Positions 33,094 to 45,210 of a stretch of 64,000 bases of DNA are shown in pieces. Source of the DNA: Ryuthela nishihirai (taxonomy: Eukaryota > Arthropoda > Arachnida > Araneae > Heptathelidae); contig JAWZYU010000008.1 of NCBI GenBank assembly GCA_038380435.1, forward strand, positions 76,832,020 to 76,896,019, written 5' to 3'. Within the stretch, counting starts at the first letter, position 1. The number at the start of each line of letters is the position of its first letter. The notes below the pieces were generated by a model. The model had not been told where the DNA came from and did no database searches. It saw only the letters and a list, made by a program, of their open reading frames with translations. The translations under genes and the position numbers were made by a program.

Positions 33094-33990
33094 AATTCAT
33101 CATCCATTAAATAGAATACACACTAATATTCAATTACAGCCAGCAAAATTTTTTAACTGAGAAAGCCTGCAGAAGGAATTCTCAAACAAGCATAATGTAA
33201 AATCAATCAATATAAGAAGTACATCTTGACATTTATCACTGAGTACAATCCTAAGAAAATGAAAATAATCTGTTGAAGAATCGAGGTTTGTAACTCGAAA
33301 TAAAACTGATTTCATAGCAGCGTAATTAGAACGTTAAGATACTTGTATCATTATATAATTAATTAAACTTTATAAAAATGACAAACTGACCGATGAAAGG
33401 CAATTCCTGGTATCTTTTTTGAACGGCGATTCATGCATCCAAAACGCTGAATAAATTAACATAACACAAATATCGTACAAAATCAATTTTTTATAGTGCA
33501 AGACACATTGTATTCCAACACTACTGATCAATCTTTGAATAGAACAACATGGCTGCCGTGCAGTAGCCATAGCATCATCTTCAAGAGCTTAGGGCCCCTC
33601 CTCTTTTCTTCCTACCTCCATGATTACAGTTTAATAAAATATGCATGAAATGAAAAAAGAAAATATTGTTTTTCAAACTTGGATTGCATATTTTAAAAAA
33701 ATGTCAAAAAATTTTCAAATGGCAATTTAAAAAAAAATTGAAGTTTTATGTGTTGTACAAAAGACATCTATTGACGTCCTTGACATCTCATTTCGTATTC
33801 TGTCAATGTCTATGTTCAACACTGACTCAGAAAGGGTTAAGGAGATTTCTTGTATTCTAGATTTTATCCATAGCTTTGGTAAAATAAAAAGTTAAATAGC
33901 AAAAATTATTGGAGTACAGTGGTATTTAATATTTCTTGGCAGATTTCAATCTGTTGATATATAATATATACACTGTTATGTTTTTTATAG
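33094..33990. other. Unassigned intronic sequence
   Basis: No TE or RNA feature recognised up to the next symplekin exon. Short frames only. Confidence 0.3.
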
Positions 33991-34099
33991 GTAAAAGGCA
34001 TGGGTATGTCCTCTCCTGAACTTCTCCTATTGGTGGAAAATTGCCCAAAAGGGGCTGAAACCTTAGTTACTAGAATCATTCACATTCTGACTGACAAAG
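33991..34099 (+). CDS. SYMPK: Symplekin exon (36 codons + 1 nt)
   Basis: Acceptor GTTTTTTATAG, donor GTATGT. Reads [20 protein letters not shown] then [16 protein letters not shown], nearly identical to the symplekin hallmark [19 protein letters not shown]. This exon is what fixes the gene's identity. One base carries over to the next exon. Confidence 0.97.
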
Positions 34100-34587
34100 G
34101 TATGTCTGAAAAGTAAAAATAATATTTTGTTGTAATATTACAAAATGATAAATAAATTGTTAAAAATAGCACACCATATAAATTTTTTTCTTAAGATTAG
34201 AAGTGTAAAATAACTTCGTCGCTCTGCATCCAAAAACTTTACAAGCAATAACTGATGAGTAGTTAAACAAAGCTTCAAAGCTGCTCACCAGGGAGTATAA
34301 ATCCGACAACGTCTTCATTTGGTGCTCAGCTTCTATATCATTTAGGAACTGCTTGAAAACGGAAATAACAAAAATTTCTACGATAAGGGAAACATCTAAT
34401 TTATAGATTATTCAGAACCACTCTCTTATTTCAACCTTTCCAGATGTGTATACTGCTCTTTTGCTCATTTTAACTTTACTGGTTACTGTAGCAACATCAG
34501 AATGCTCATTTTAGAAATTAAAATTGTTGTAAAAATTATATCAGAAGTAAAATGACAGAAGAAAGATTATCAGGATTTGCTATTTTA
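34100..34587. other. Unassigned intronic sequence
   Basis: Nothing recognised. Confidence 0.3.
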
Positions 34588-34815
34588 TCTTATCTATAGA
34601 TATTATTTTCTCTATCTGTATTACCTTATCTATAGAGATTATTTTCTCTATCTGTATTACCTTATCTATATTATCTTATCTTCTATAGAGATTATTTTCT
34701 TTATCTATAGTATCTTATCTATAGAGATTATTTTCTTTATCTACATTATCTTATCTATAGAGATTATTTTTTTGTTTATATTATCTTATCTATAGAGATT
34801 GTTTTCTTTATCTAT
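34588..34815. repeat. Minisatellite, unit about 36 bp
   Basis: Six or so imperfect units built from TTATCTATAGAGATTATTTT and CTTTATCTATATTATC. Purely AT-rich; the long open frame across it (34577-34795) is a by-product of the repeat. Confidence 0.85.
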
Positions 34816-35740
34816 AGAGAAAGAAAGGGCATGAAAATTAAATATTAAGAAGATTGTTAAAACATTTGCTGAAATTAAAGTAAGGAAAGTCAAAATCTAG
34901 GCTAAGCTGAAAAGGTTGTTTTATAAAAATTATTTCAATTTGTAAGTATTTGTAAATTTTGCAAAAGTTTTGCTTAAAAAATTCTCTAAAACTACAGGTT
35001 GCTCTCTGTAAAATATTTTGAGGCTGTAATAATAGCAAATTGTTTGGGCTGTAATAATAGCAACCTATAATTTTGAGGCTGTAATAATAGCAACCTGAGG
35101 ATTACAGGTTTATAAGTGTAAGAAATTGTTTGGATTGGAAGTACTTAGTGTTTCCTTATGCAGAGCTATCGTATAATTCAAGAAAGATGTTTTGAAAACT
35201 TGAATGTAACTGATAACATCCATTATTGGACTGTGTGATGAAATTCATTCTGCATGTTAACGGGAAACAATCAATTAGAGCGAACTGTGAATGGCTAAGA
35301 AACACCCAAAAATTTTCGATTTAATAAAGTGATTTGCACATAATCGCTTCTAACTTCATTCTCATTTCAATAGTACAAACCATATATAGTACATTCATCT
35401 ATTTTTAAATCATGCTTCGATGTTTCATGCAAGATGGAACTTGTTTTGATAAGAATACATATCTTTTACCAAAAGTAAGTTTATCATTTTCATTCACTTT
35501 TTATGCAATACTGTTTATACTGTGCATACTCTAAACTGTTTTAATGAAAATTCAAATGTTCAAGTGTATCATAATTCCATTCAGTTGGTCATTGTGTTAT
35601 ATAAATTTATGTAAAGAATTATATTATATAAAATTAGATTATTTTAGACTATTTTAGAAGTTATAGAGCTTTCAAGTTAGCTTCTACTGACATCACATGG
35701 ATTGAGGTGGTCATAATTCACTGATCATTCAGTGTAAAAA
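34816..35740. other. Unassigned intronic sequence with a triplicated 22-mer
   Basis: GAGGCTGTAATAATAGCAA-type units occur three times at 35019-35098 (second unit GGGCTGTAATAATAGC). Otherwise AT-rich with nothing recognised. Confidence 0.4.
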
Positions 35741-35866
35741 TAAATAAAAAAAATAATAAATATTCCCTTGAGCAGCTGCAGGCCACATAGGTCTGACAAA
35801 AGCATGCCAGTTTATACCCTATAATATAAGGTCTCTGAGGGTGGCAGGACTTCAGCAGAAAAACAT
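35741..35866 (-). mobile_element. SINE-2 fragment (body end)
   Basis: On the - strand CTGCTGAAGTCCTGCCACC, then GGCATGCTTTTGTCAGACC and GCAGCTGCTCAAGGGAATA match the SINE-2 body at 8795-8895. The tRNA head is missing. Confidence 0.65.
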
Positions 35867-37042
35867 TTATATATTAAACATATTTATTTCATATGTAAAT
35901 TTTTTACTCTTTATATTTCTTTATTGCTAGCATATCCACACATTAAGAAATTGTATTTAAATAAGACATATATAGAATGTATCTAATGTGGTGTAAATGA
36001 CATTTTTTGCAAATATATTATTCTGATTTGCACGTAATGTTCTGGAAGTTTTCTTAGCAGAAAATTAGCAGATGTTCATTCACAGTAATCTTGATTTGTT
36101 AAGTTGGTAAACATTATGAACAATTTTAATTTTTAACCTAAAGTATTATTCTGCATTATCGATGCCTACAGGCTCGAATCCAAAAAAAAAAAAAAAAAAA
36201 AAATGGTGGTGGTGGTGGGGGGGGGGGGGGGGGGTGTAGAGCAAGACACTGGGTTTCCCATGCAGCATTATAACATCACCCTCTTGGTTTTACAGGTCTT
36301 TAAAAAAATTCTTGAATATGAATAAATTTAATAATATATAATGTTATTCATATGGATAGTGAACAACCTGAGGATTAAATTATTTATATTGAATATGAAT
36401 AATTTCAGCCTCAGGGGTAAAATAAATTGGCCCAATTCCAGAAGATGCATGTTTCATGCAGTGCCAAAGAGAAGTATATATTCAGCATAAAATGCATAAT
36501 AGTCATAAAATCATAAGTCTTTTGCATGCAGTCCTGCTTCCCCCTAGATCCAGTTCTGGGTGTGTATATGTCTTTGAAAGCACCAAATTATATCAGTACT
36601 TATTTAACATAGGGAGCAGATACATTTTTAACAGAGATGTGAGTTCTGAAGTTAAACAAGCTAAATTCCAAGAAAATTGTCCAATTATTCATTACAGGTT
36701 CAAACAAGGACTAAAGTTTGCAAATCTAGTAAAGATTAAATCACCATTCCATTTTTCTTAATTGACTTTTAAAATGTGACTTTGGGAGGCCCATAAAGAA
36801 ATATTGCACCAGGACCCAAGCACATGATATGCCCCTGCAGGCAACAATGTATTAATAAAGATATCCCATGTCCTCCCCTGCTTTTGAGGTTAATATTGGA
36901 TGGCTCTGCTCTACCTGCAAACCATGTCTATGATCATGTGCATGAACAATATATAAAGTAGTTGTGAATAATTAGTTCATAAAATTACTACTTTTATTTA
37001 GTGAATTCAAGTCAAATCATATTTATTTTATACATTTTACAG
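35867..37042. other. Unassigned intronic sequence with a homopolymer block
   Basis: 36181-36236 is an A run of about 20, a few TGG units and a G run of about 20. The 101-codon frame at 36456-36761 shows no family features. Nothing else recognised. Confidence 0.35.
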
Positions 37043-37143
37043 CTCCACCTTCATCTGAACTTGTAGCCCGTGTTAGAGATCTTTACCATAAAAGGGTGCC
37101 AGATGTGCGATTTCTGATTCCTGTTCTTAACGGCCTTTCAAAG
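37043..37143 (+). CDS. SYMPK: Symplekin exon (2 nt + 33 codons)
   Basis: Acceptor TACATTTTACAG, donor GTAAAA. After GCT (Ala, split) it reads [20 protein letters not shown] then [13 protein letters not shown], phase 0 out. It aligns with symplekin [21 protein letters not shown] almost without change. An RTE copy begins only 60 bp after the donor. Confidence 0.96.
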
Positions 37144-37243
37144 GTAAAATAATTTATTAATTTAATTTTTCATTGAAAAATGAAAATTAAAAAAGTGCAA
37201 TCAGTCATCATCATCATCATCATCATCCTCAAGCAGCCATGGG

Positions 37244-38187
37244 CTACGGAGGTCCAACCAGACCACTCAGTTTAATTCTCCAAGCATATCTGTCCTGAGC
37301 TACATCTACTGCATCCGGCCACTGCACACCAATTCTAACAAGGTCCTGTTTGACATTGTCTGTCCACCGCATCCTAGGTCTCCCCCTCCTTCTGAGGCCT
37401 CTAGGCACACTGTTCGTAACCCTATTTGCCAATCCATAATTATCCATATAGGCAAAACATGGCCAAACCAACAGAGTCTCTCTCTGCACAATATGCTGCT
37501 TAAAGGAGGTTGCAGACTCCTTTGCCTAACCTCATCATTAGTTACAACGTTGAACCACCTAATGCCCAAGATACTGCGTGAGCATCTAGAATCAAAAGCA
37601 TCTAGTTTCCTGTTATCTTGTTTACACAGTGTCCAAGTTTCACTACCATAACTAACCCTAGAAAGAACCAAACTATTATACAGTCTAATTTTAGTCTTTA
37701 GGTGTATACGCCTATTTCTCCACAATCTCCATAGATTCTTAAAAGTCCCGGCAGCAATACCTATTCGTCTGTTAATCTCATGCCGCACATCACCAGTATC
37801 TGTTACATAGCTTCCAAGGTAATTAAACTGTGACACCTGCTCAAGACTGCAACCATTCAGATTAACTGAATCAAAACCTGCCTGACCAATTTTCATCACT
37901 TTAGTTTTCTCTCTGTTTATAACCAAACCTACTCTACTACCAGTCTCATCAACAGTTCGAATGAAAGAGTTCATCTCATCAACATCATTTGCCAAAAGGG
38001 CTAAATCATCAGCATAATCTAAATCAGAAATTTTCGTATCGTCAAACCATTTAAGGCCAAAATCTTTCCCTTGAAGTAAATTTCGCATAACACAATCAAT
38101 AACCAAGCTAAAGAGAAAAGGAGACAAAATGCAGCCTTGTCGAAACACCACAAGTAATGCTAAACCAATTGCTACAAGCCTTACCAA
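37244..38187 (-). pseudogene. RTE RT C-terminal half
   Basis: Frame 38187-37306 (293 codons) starts just after a frameshift that splits the VRQGC motif. It contains GCILSPFLFSLVIDCVM, the catalytic YADD box in LDYADDLALLANDVDEM, GLVINREKTKVMKIGQ and VSYGSETWTLCKQDNRKL. A second shift near 37470 moves to frame 37489-37244 with RRGRPRMRWTDNVKQDL and the terminal GLVGPP. The final region is the conserved RTE tail, function unknown. Confidence 0.85.
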
Positions 38188-39232
38188 CTCTCACACATGA
38201 CTCAGTGTTATTATAGAGAGCTTTCATTATGTTAACTAACTTGTCTGGTATACCATATGATTTCACAATCAACCACAAATTATGATGATCAACAGAGTCG
38301 AAAGCCTTTTTGAAATCGACAAAGCTAGCAACCAAAGGTTTCTGAAACTCTAAACATTTCTCAAGAATCTGCCTAAGTGAAAATATCTGATCTACACATC
38401 CCCTACCACTTCTGAATCCACATTGCTCATCATGCAATTGCCTGTCAACCAGATTTTTAATTCTATTAAGCACAATCATGGAAAGAACTTTACCTGGAAC
38501 AGAGAGTAGGCTGATACCCCTATAGTTATCACAAGAATTGCGATCACCTTTTTTGAAAATAGGGATAATAATAGCTCTGGTAAAATCTGTAGGAACCATT
38601 TCTTTATCATAAAAGTTATTCAAAATTTCAGTCATCCAAGTGGTAACCGAAACATTCCCAGCTCTGAGCATTTCTGTAGTAATTTCATCTACCCCTGGGG
38701 ATTTATGAAGTTTAAGTTTAGAGATAGCCAAAATAACTTCAGATTGTGTTATAGGGCCAACATTAAAGCTGCCAATGCATCTATCATCATTACAAACAAG
38801 AGTGGGAGTAGAACTAACCACATTGTTTAGAACATCACTGAAATGCTCAGCCCACCTAGCCATGACAGAATCCTCACCTTCTATAACCTTACCTTGTTTA
38901 TCCTGCAATCCCTGTATGTCTGTCCGTTTTCTACCACATAAAACACTAACTATCTGGTACAGCTCTCTGCTGTTGTGCTGTCTAACTGCTTCCTCAGCTT
39001 TGTCAGCCAAGCCATCAAGCCAAAGATTCTTATCAGTAGCTAACTGATCCTTTACACGTTTATTAAGCTCTCTGTAATCCTTTCTATTAGGACTAGATGG
39101 GTACTGATTAAGGACATTCCTGCAGTTCCTTCTTTGTGAAATAAGCTCAAGTGTCTTATCATTAAAATAATTCTGCCTCCTCCACTCCTTTTTTCCTAAA
39201 AGCATACTGTTAGTTTCCAAAAAAGCCTCCAT
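38108..39232 (-). CDS. RTE RT N-terminal half (374 codons)
   Basis: Open frame. Linker up to about residue 150, then RT motifs in order: GVDEITTEML, RAIIIPIFKKGD, CDNYRGISLLSVPGKVLS, DEQCGFRSGRGCVDQIF, ASFVDFKKAFDSVDHHN (first catalytic Asp region) and ACSNWFSITCGV. There the frame breaks where the GVRQG motif should continue in the next frame. The first Met is taken as start, but natural translation would have begun upstream in the endonuclease. Confidence 0.85.
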   Translation of the reverse strand: MEAFLETNSMLLGKKEWRRQNYFNDKTLELISQRRNCRNVLNQYPSSPNRKDYRELNKRVKDQLATDKNLWLDGLADKAEEAVRQHNSRELYQIVSVLCGRKRTDIQGLQDKQGKVIEGEDSVMARWAEHFSDVLNNVVSSTPTLVCNDDRCIGSFNVGPITQSEVILAISKLKLHKSPGVDEITTEMLRAGNVSVTTWMTEILNNFYDKEMVPTDFTRAIIIPIFKKGDRNSCDNYRGISLLSVPGKVLSMIVLNRIKNLVDRQLHDEQCGFRSGRGCVDQIFSLRQILEKCLEFQKPLVASFVDFKKAFDSVDHHNLWLIVKSYGIPDKLVNIMKALYNNTESCVRVGKACSNWFSITCGVSTRLHFVSFSL

Positions 39233-39308
39233 TGAGTTTACTTACCTGTAGGAGACGTTGCCCATTGCCATTGCAGCTACGAATACCAAAAGGGCTTATC
39301 ACTCTTCC

Positions 39309-39892
39309 CTAAAGGTCAGAGTCAGTACCAACTTTGGCATTGAAGTCACCTAGAACAATGGTAATATCTCCTTTCTTGACAGAATACAAAATATCCTGAA
39401 GTTGTCTGTAAAACCCATCCTTCTCATCCTCATCGGCATCCTCAGTGGAGGCATAACAGCAGATAACATTTAAGTCTTTAATGCTTGTCTGAAATTTTGC
39501 TGTAAGAAACCTTTCATCAGTGCACTCATATTCTCGAAGAGCATCACTAGTGTGTTTCCTGAGAAGCAGACCCATGCCTTGGTGATGTTTATCATCTCTG
39601 AAAAGAGAAATTTAAGATTATTTTTGAGAATCTGACCTGTATTTGTCCATCTGGTCTCTTTTAAGCTAAGAATATCTAAATTATAACAGTGGAATTCTTG
39701 TGTGAGGACATCAAGAGAAAAAGCTCTGTGCAGAGTCCTGACATTCCAACTACCTATGGAGAGAAAATGATTAGTGGGATGTTTAAAGAAACTATGTTCA
39801 TTGAGAGAGGGAATGCTGACAATATCAAACAGCCCCCTAATCGCAGACATGGGGCAAAAACCCGTTCCCCCACCACTAAAGGCTGAAGCCAT
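39309..39892 (-). pseudogene. RTE endonuclease domain, broken
   Basis: Frame 39892-39470 has IGSWNVRTLHR and LDILSLKETRW (AP-endonuclease motifs with catalytic Glu in KETRW). After a shift, 39575-39309 has ERFLTAKFQTSIKDLNVI and VLGDFNAKVGTD (catalytic GDFN). The His-containing SDH motif is lost in the deletion at 39233. This APE-type nuclease would nick the target DNA for target-primed reverse transcription. Confidence 0.85.
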
Positions 39893-40429
39893 TTACACTG
39901 GAAGACTTCCTCCAATGTAGAATTTGACGATGCCAGTAGAAGCAAAGAATTCAGGTGCCTACGATGACCCCTGCTCAGGATTATCCACCAGCTGATAAAC
40001 ATATCCTGTGAATCTATTCACTTGGGGCTGTCAACCCACAAACAAACAGAAAACACATTGGAAGATTTTCCCTCCACAGAAGCCCACCAGTGCAGCAAAA
40101 TCAGGATCCATAATCAAGCTCAGAGCCATATATCTGTCCAGTGCAGTGGGTTTATTTGGTCAGCACCAGGACCCTGTGTGGTTGGCCACTCCTCAACAGG
40201 GTAGAAAAAAAAGTGGCCATAGTTGTCCAGATCAGTAGGCTACACTAATCTGCCAGCCCTCCCCTTCTGTTCACTTCCACAAGAGAGTATCTCTTTTGAA
40301 AGGTCATAATGGTCTGCACCATGAGAAGGCGGAGTTGAACATTAGGTTCTAGACCTGGCCGGTTCTATACATCATCACAGGGGATTGGTGCATAGCTCTC
40401 CTTCCAGTGACTACCTATCTACCATTTAG

Positions 40430-40890
40430 AGACCCTGAAGACTAAAATTAGACTGTTATGATAGTGAAACTTGGGCGTTTTGTAAACAAGATAACAGGAA
40501 ATTTGATTCTTTTGATTCTAGATGCTTATGCAGTATCTTGAGCATTAGGTGGTTCAACTTTGTAACTAATGATGAGGTTAGGCAAAGGAGTCAGCAACCT
40601 CATTTAAGCAGCATATTGTGCAGAGAGAGAGATTCCGCTGGTTTGGCCATGTTGCCCGTACGGATAATTATAGATTGGTGAATAGGGTTATGAACAGTGT
40701 GCCTAAAGACTCAGAAAGAGGGGGAGACCTAGGATGTGGAGGGCAGACAATGTCAAACAGAACCTTGTTACAATTGGTATGCAGTAGCAGATGCAGCAAA
40801 TATAGCTCAAGACAGATATTCTTGGAGAACTAAATTGTGTGGTGTGGTTGGACCTCCATAGCCCATGGTTGCTTGAGGATGATGATGTTG
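40430..40890 (+). mobile_element. RTE 3' fragment
   Basis: From KTKIRL (40438) through ERFRWFGHVARTDNYRLVNR (40630-40690) to the GATGATGATGTTGATGATG tail. 5'-truncated and frameshifted. It is head-to-head with the - strand RTE that ends near 40060. Confidence 0.85.
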
Positions 40891-42017
40891 ATGATGTTCT
40901 GTTTATCTGAAATATTTCCCCCTCCCCTCCAATTTGTAATACTGTCAAAGAAGAATATCACACAAGAACTAGAGTGAAAATATATTGCTTTGACCTTAAG
41001 CAAAACCATACCCTTGAAACACAACCATAGTCCTGTGCTACACCCAAGTAAAATTAATCAAAATTATTTAGTCTTGTTTGAAATAGTAATGAAGTTACCA
41101 TTACTGCATTTCTCATAGAAATTAAAAAAAATAAAAATCATTGATTTGCTGGGCTTGTTTCATTTGCATAGAGATGAAAAAAGAAATACTTTTTGTAACA
41201 TCTTCAGCCCTTTTATTTTCCATGCATTACCATGAAAAGGAAATGGGCATTTTGGTCCCCTGTAGTAGTATTTTTATTTTTTTATTTTTGCCACTTTCTT
41301 TCAAAAAAATTGTTGATGGTATGAAAATGTTTGAAATGCTAATAAAAGGTAAATGTGAAATTCGATTAGAACAATCTTGAATATTAAACTTCAAATTTGA
41401 AGAAAAAATGTCTTTAGGTGATTGCGATATGAGCACACAAGGTTCAAATCATTACTAGAAGAAATAGTAGTTTGGTAGCTCACTGGTCAGAATGGTTGAT
41501 ATATTATCAGGAGGTCCTGAGTTCATATACCACACACAAAAGAGTTTTCCCCTTTAACTTTCAGTTTAATATTAAAGTGTCCTTATTGAATTTCATTCAA
41601 ACAATATTAGAATTTTTATATAATCAGAATATACTTATAATCTATAATAATTATATGACATGTCTGTGGCAGCCATAACTCATGGTAGATGCTTCAAAAT
41701 TTCACATTGTTTTTGGTTGTCTTTCAAGTTGCAATGGCAAATTGAAATCAAGTTGAAATTCCAAAAGAGGACTTACTAGAAGCAAAAATGTTTACCTATG
41801 GGGTATTAACAAAACTATCCCTACAGGTTATATCCATTGTTGTCATTGTCTGATCTTCCTTTTCCATTCACTTCATTTTCTCACATTATGTACAATGTTA
41901 AAAAGTTACTCAGTAAATCTATAATTTCTTAGAGGCAAGACATAAAAGATGCAGGTTAAAGTAGTGATTTTTTTCTTGGTGGTTGTTATAAATTGTTCAG
42001 CAGTGAGTGAATCATTT
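40891..42017. other. Unassigned intronic sequence with one SINE-3 scrap
   Basis: 41468-41545 is a SINE-3-like head (GTTTGGTAGCTCACTGGTC and GGTCCTGAGTTCATATACC). The rest, including frames at 41141-41380, is not recognised. Confidence 0.4.
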
Positions 42018-42029
42018 ACTGAGTTTTCA

Positions 42030-42476
42030 ATTAAAAAGACCTTCTTGCTCAGAAATTAATTAAAAATAATTTAAAATTCTCTGTCATTGAGCAATAAAAT
42101 TTCAGAGTTTATCCTTCAAACTATTTGCATGTTAAAAGTTCTTAGGAGAAAACTCAGAAGCTTTTTGGAGCAAGGACAGCACTCCATCTTCAGTGAAGTG
42201 TAGTATTAGTTATGTATGTGACTTCAGTTATGTAGTGACGTTGTCTTCAGTGAAGTGATGCTATGTAGTGCTATGTAGTCTGTTTAGACAAAGAGCTTCT
42301 TTCCACATGTTGTGAAAGGTGATCACTACATAGTATCACTTCACTGAAGATGGAGCGCTGTCCTTGCTCCGAAAAGCTTCTGAGTTTTCTCCTAAGAACT
42401 TTTAACATGCAAATAGTTTGAAGGATAAACTCTAAAATTTTATTGCTCAATGACAGAGAATTTTAAATTATTTTTA
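42030..42476. mobile_element. Penelope-like terminal fold-back
   Basis: Two copies of the Penelope terminal sequence face each other: left 42035-42240, inverted, and right 42305-42476, direct (GAAGATGGAGCGCTGTCC, then AAAAGCTTCTGAGTTTTCTC). A 12-bp target duplication ACTGAGTTTTCA (42018-42029) / ACTCAGTTTTCA (42477-42488) flanks it with one mismatch. No coding part remains. Confidence 0.8.
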
Positions 42477-42488
42477 ACTCAGTTTTCA

Positions 42489-44198
42489 TCTTTCACAGCT
42501 GGAAACACTGCCTTTAATCATTTTTCCTTATTACAACATCATCATATCTATGTATTAAATCTGTGTGCTAAGGACAAAGAATATATTACATATTCTTTGC
42601 CTTTAGCACACAGATTGGATATGCAAAGAATATGTTTACATATTCTTTGCTAAGGGTTTGGTGATGGTTGACAGGGGGTAGTTGTAACAAAACTAACTTT
42701 TAGTGCAGTGAAAATCAGAATATACAGAATTCATCTTAAAGGTTATATCTGGTTAGTATCGAGACATTTCATCTAGTTAATAATAAAGGTAAAATTGTTT
42801 TTAATTATGCAATTTACCCAAGATTTCATTTAGTCATGACCAGTGTTCATACAGAAGTAATACGAGGATTTCTTTGTGTTGTCAACTAAAGCAAGCCCTA
42901 GTTGAAATTAATGTCTAAAGAACTATGTGTAATTTAAAAATTTTTTTTTTTTAAATACATTGCTTTAAAAGAAAATGCACATTATTTTACCCTCAGCTCT
43001 ATGGTTTTGAAGATTACCCTGTATGGAAAGAAATAGTGTCCAACAAAATATGCTTAAATAATTTTCACCAAACACGAAAATTCAAAATATACATTATTTT
43101 AAGCAATGGCCAATTTAAAAAAAAATTTAATTTTAAATTCTTGACATTTTAAATTCACTCTTCTTGGAAATGAACCCCTTTGGAATTATGATTCAGGATT
43201 TAAAATATTCCAATTCCTACACTTATTAATTTGCAAATGTAATGACAACCTCTGCCACTCCATAAAGAATATACTGGATATGCTCTTATTGGAGACCAAG
43301 TATGAATTCCAGTTTCGATGGAACAAAGGAACTCTTTTATCAATATGCAAATTTCATCTTTAGACAAATTTCATTCTACTATTAATTATATGTGTAACAT
43401 ATGTCACTGTTTCAGAGTAGGATGGCCAGAAGGTATCTTTTTTTCATATGGATCTTTTTTACTCTTTTCTTTTTTCATTATAGAAGATATATTCTCTTTT
43501 GTCCTATTATTTTTTTAACTATATAGCCAAAAATTTTACTTCCAATATATATAACAATACAAAACATGTAATATTTTTGAAAATGTTAAGAAATAAAAAA
43601 AAATTTAATTACTGAACCGATATTAATAAGAGTGAACCACAGAAAAAATGGTATCCAAATTGCAAAATTTAAATAACATTTATTTCTTTATGTCGCAGAG
43701 GGTTAAAATAGGTTCAAATATTATATAAATTCATCAGAAATTTATATAAATCAAGTGAAATAAAACTTGATTTATATAAATGACTGAAATAAAAAATAGT
43801 TGCATATTTGGTTTTATTCTTTCAGAAGCCCAACAACCATTTTAACTGTTTATAGTGTAGATCAGTTATCAGCAACCTATGAATGTGGAGTAGTTGGTGA
43901 CCTGTTGCAAAGATTTTGTTACATTAAATGAAAAGAAAAATTAAAATTCCTTTCTAATGACACTTTTTTGGTAAAAATTTGGACATAATATTAGTATATA
44001 AATTTTTAAAGTTTTAAAATCTAGTTGCTGAAATTGATTGTTGGAGTAGTTAATAACTAAAAAAAATTGCTCAAAGACCTAAAGAAAAATTAATCTAATC
44101 ACCTTTGTATATTTTTTTTTTCCTTTTATGATATCACTTCCACCAAAATGTATTATAAAAACAATATTTGCTCTTTCTCTTCTCTCTGAATTCTCTTT
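42489..44198. other. Unassigned intronic sequence with small hairpins
   Basis: A 16-bp-arm hairpin lies at 43740-43755 / 43766-43781 (ATTTATATAAATCAAG). A cluster of related CAAAGAATAT...ATATTCTTTG hairpins is at 42575-42655. A possible hAT-like end (CAGTTATCAGCAACC) is near 43864. No gene recognised. Confidence 0.4.
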
Positions 44199-44259
44199 CC
44201 ATATAGGAAAGGCAGAAAAAAGAGAACCAACTCTCTTTTTTTCTGTCTTTCCTATATGG
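44199..44259. repeat. Hairpin, 27-bp arms
   Basis: Left arm 44199-44225 (CCATATAGGAAAGGCAGAAA...) and right arm 44232-44259 are reverse complements with one indel and a 6-base loop. The right arm is the start of the tandem duplication that follows. Confidence 0.85.
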
Positions 44260-44746
44260 CCACTCCATTTTGGAGTATAATTATACCACCTTACTTTATT
44301 TTTAATGTTTGTCTTCTACTCTGTAAACATTTTTGCAGTGGATTAATAAAAAGTTGCAGAAACCAAAACAGTTTCGCAGTGATGCTGATGGAAGGGAAAT
44401 CATTTAAAATTCCCATTCACCAAGAACCTGAATGACCAGGTGGATGACTAAAAACATTAATTGAAGAATTTGCTTTAAATTCTGGGCTGGATATGGACGA
44501 ACTGCCTTTCCTATATGGCCACTCCATTTTGGAGTATACTTATACCACATCACTTTATTTTTAATGTTTATCTTCTACGCTGTAAACATTTTTGCAGTGG
44601 ATTAATAAAAAGTTGCAGAAACCAAAACAGTTTCGCAGTGATGCTGATGGAAGGGAAATCATTTAAAATTCCCATTCACCAAGAACCTGAATGACCAGGT
44701 GGATGACTAGAAACATTAATTGAAGAATAATGGATATGGACGAACT
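44247..44746 (+). repeat. Tandem duplication, 259-bp unit
   Basis: 44247-44505 is repeated at 44506-44746 at about 97 percent identity by eye. The unit includes TTTTTGCAGTGGATTAATAA and GTTTCGCAGTGATGCTGATG. The second copy lacks about 18 bp near its end. No coding function recognised. The high identity suggests a recent event. Confidence 0.85.
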
Positions 44747-45210
44747 GTGGGTGTGTCATGCTTAGATTATACACGATTAGAACAAGAACACAGAGAATGG
44801 TTAGTTCTTTCTGCTGGCATTGTTAGAATAGATATTGGCTGGTTTAAAAGATACTTGCTCTCTTCAATGCTACACAAATCCAATAAGGCAATATCATTGC
44901 TGTTTCATAACTCATCTAAACTATAAAATAGTAAAACAACCTGTTCCCCTTTTCTCTAGAGATCCCCAATGAGAATAGCCATAGTTTAATTGATAGGACA
45001 TTGCATTTCATCCACAGCAGGTAAGCTGGAACATTTAAAAAAATGCATATATATTTGTGTAGATATATATATATACACAATATCAGTAATGTATGAAAAT
45101 TTTACACATATCTGAAAATGGCATTTGGCACCCAACTGACAAGACACCTATGGCTGGGGCCATATTGGCCATAGCTTAGATATTGTTCTATAATAGTTAT
45201 TGTTATATAC
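44747..45210. other. Unassigned intronic sequence
   Basis: Short frame 44720-44926 has no family resemblance. An (AT)n run is at about 45064-45078. Confidence 0.3.

Larger units (their letters stand above)
37204..40060 (-). mobile_element. RTE-type LINE, most complete copy
   Basis: On the - strand: 5' UTR (about 40060-39900), endonuclease (39892-39309), RT (39232-37900), C-terminal region (37900-37244) and (GAT)n tail (37225-37204). The endonuclease C-terminus is deleted at about 39233 compared with the copy at 11500-13896. Otherwise colinear, with few frameshifts. It is antisense to symplekin. Sequence from 40060 to 40430 may extend its 5' UTR but is not seen elsewhere in the window. Confidence 0.88.

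Noticed and set aside
34577..34795. 72-codon open frame
   Set aside because: It is only the AT minisatellite read in one frame.
36181..36236. A and G runs as a possible poly(A) tail of a processed copy
   Set aside because: No coding or TE sequence ends there; a simple repeat explains it.
36456..36761. 101-codon open frame
   Set aside because: No splice context, family or TE resemblance; length is expected by chance in an intron of this size.
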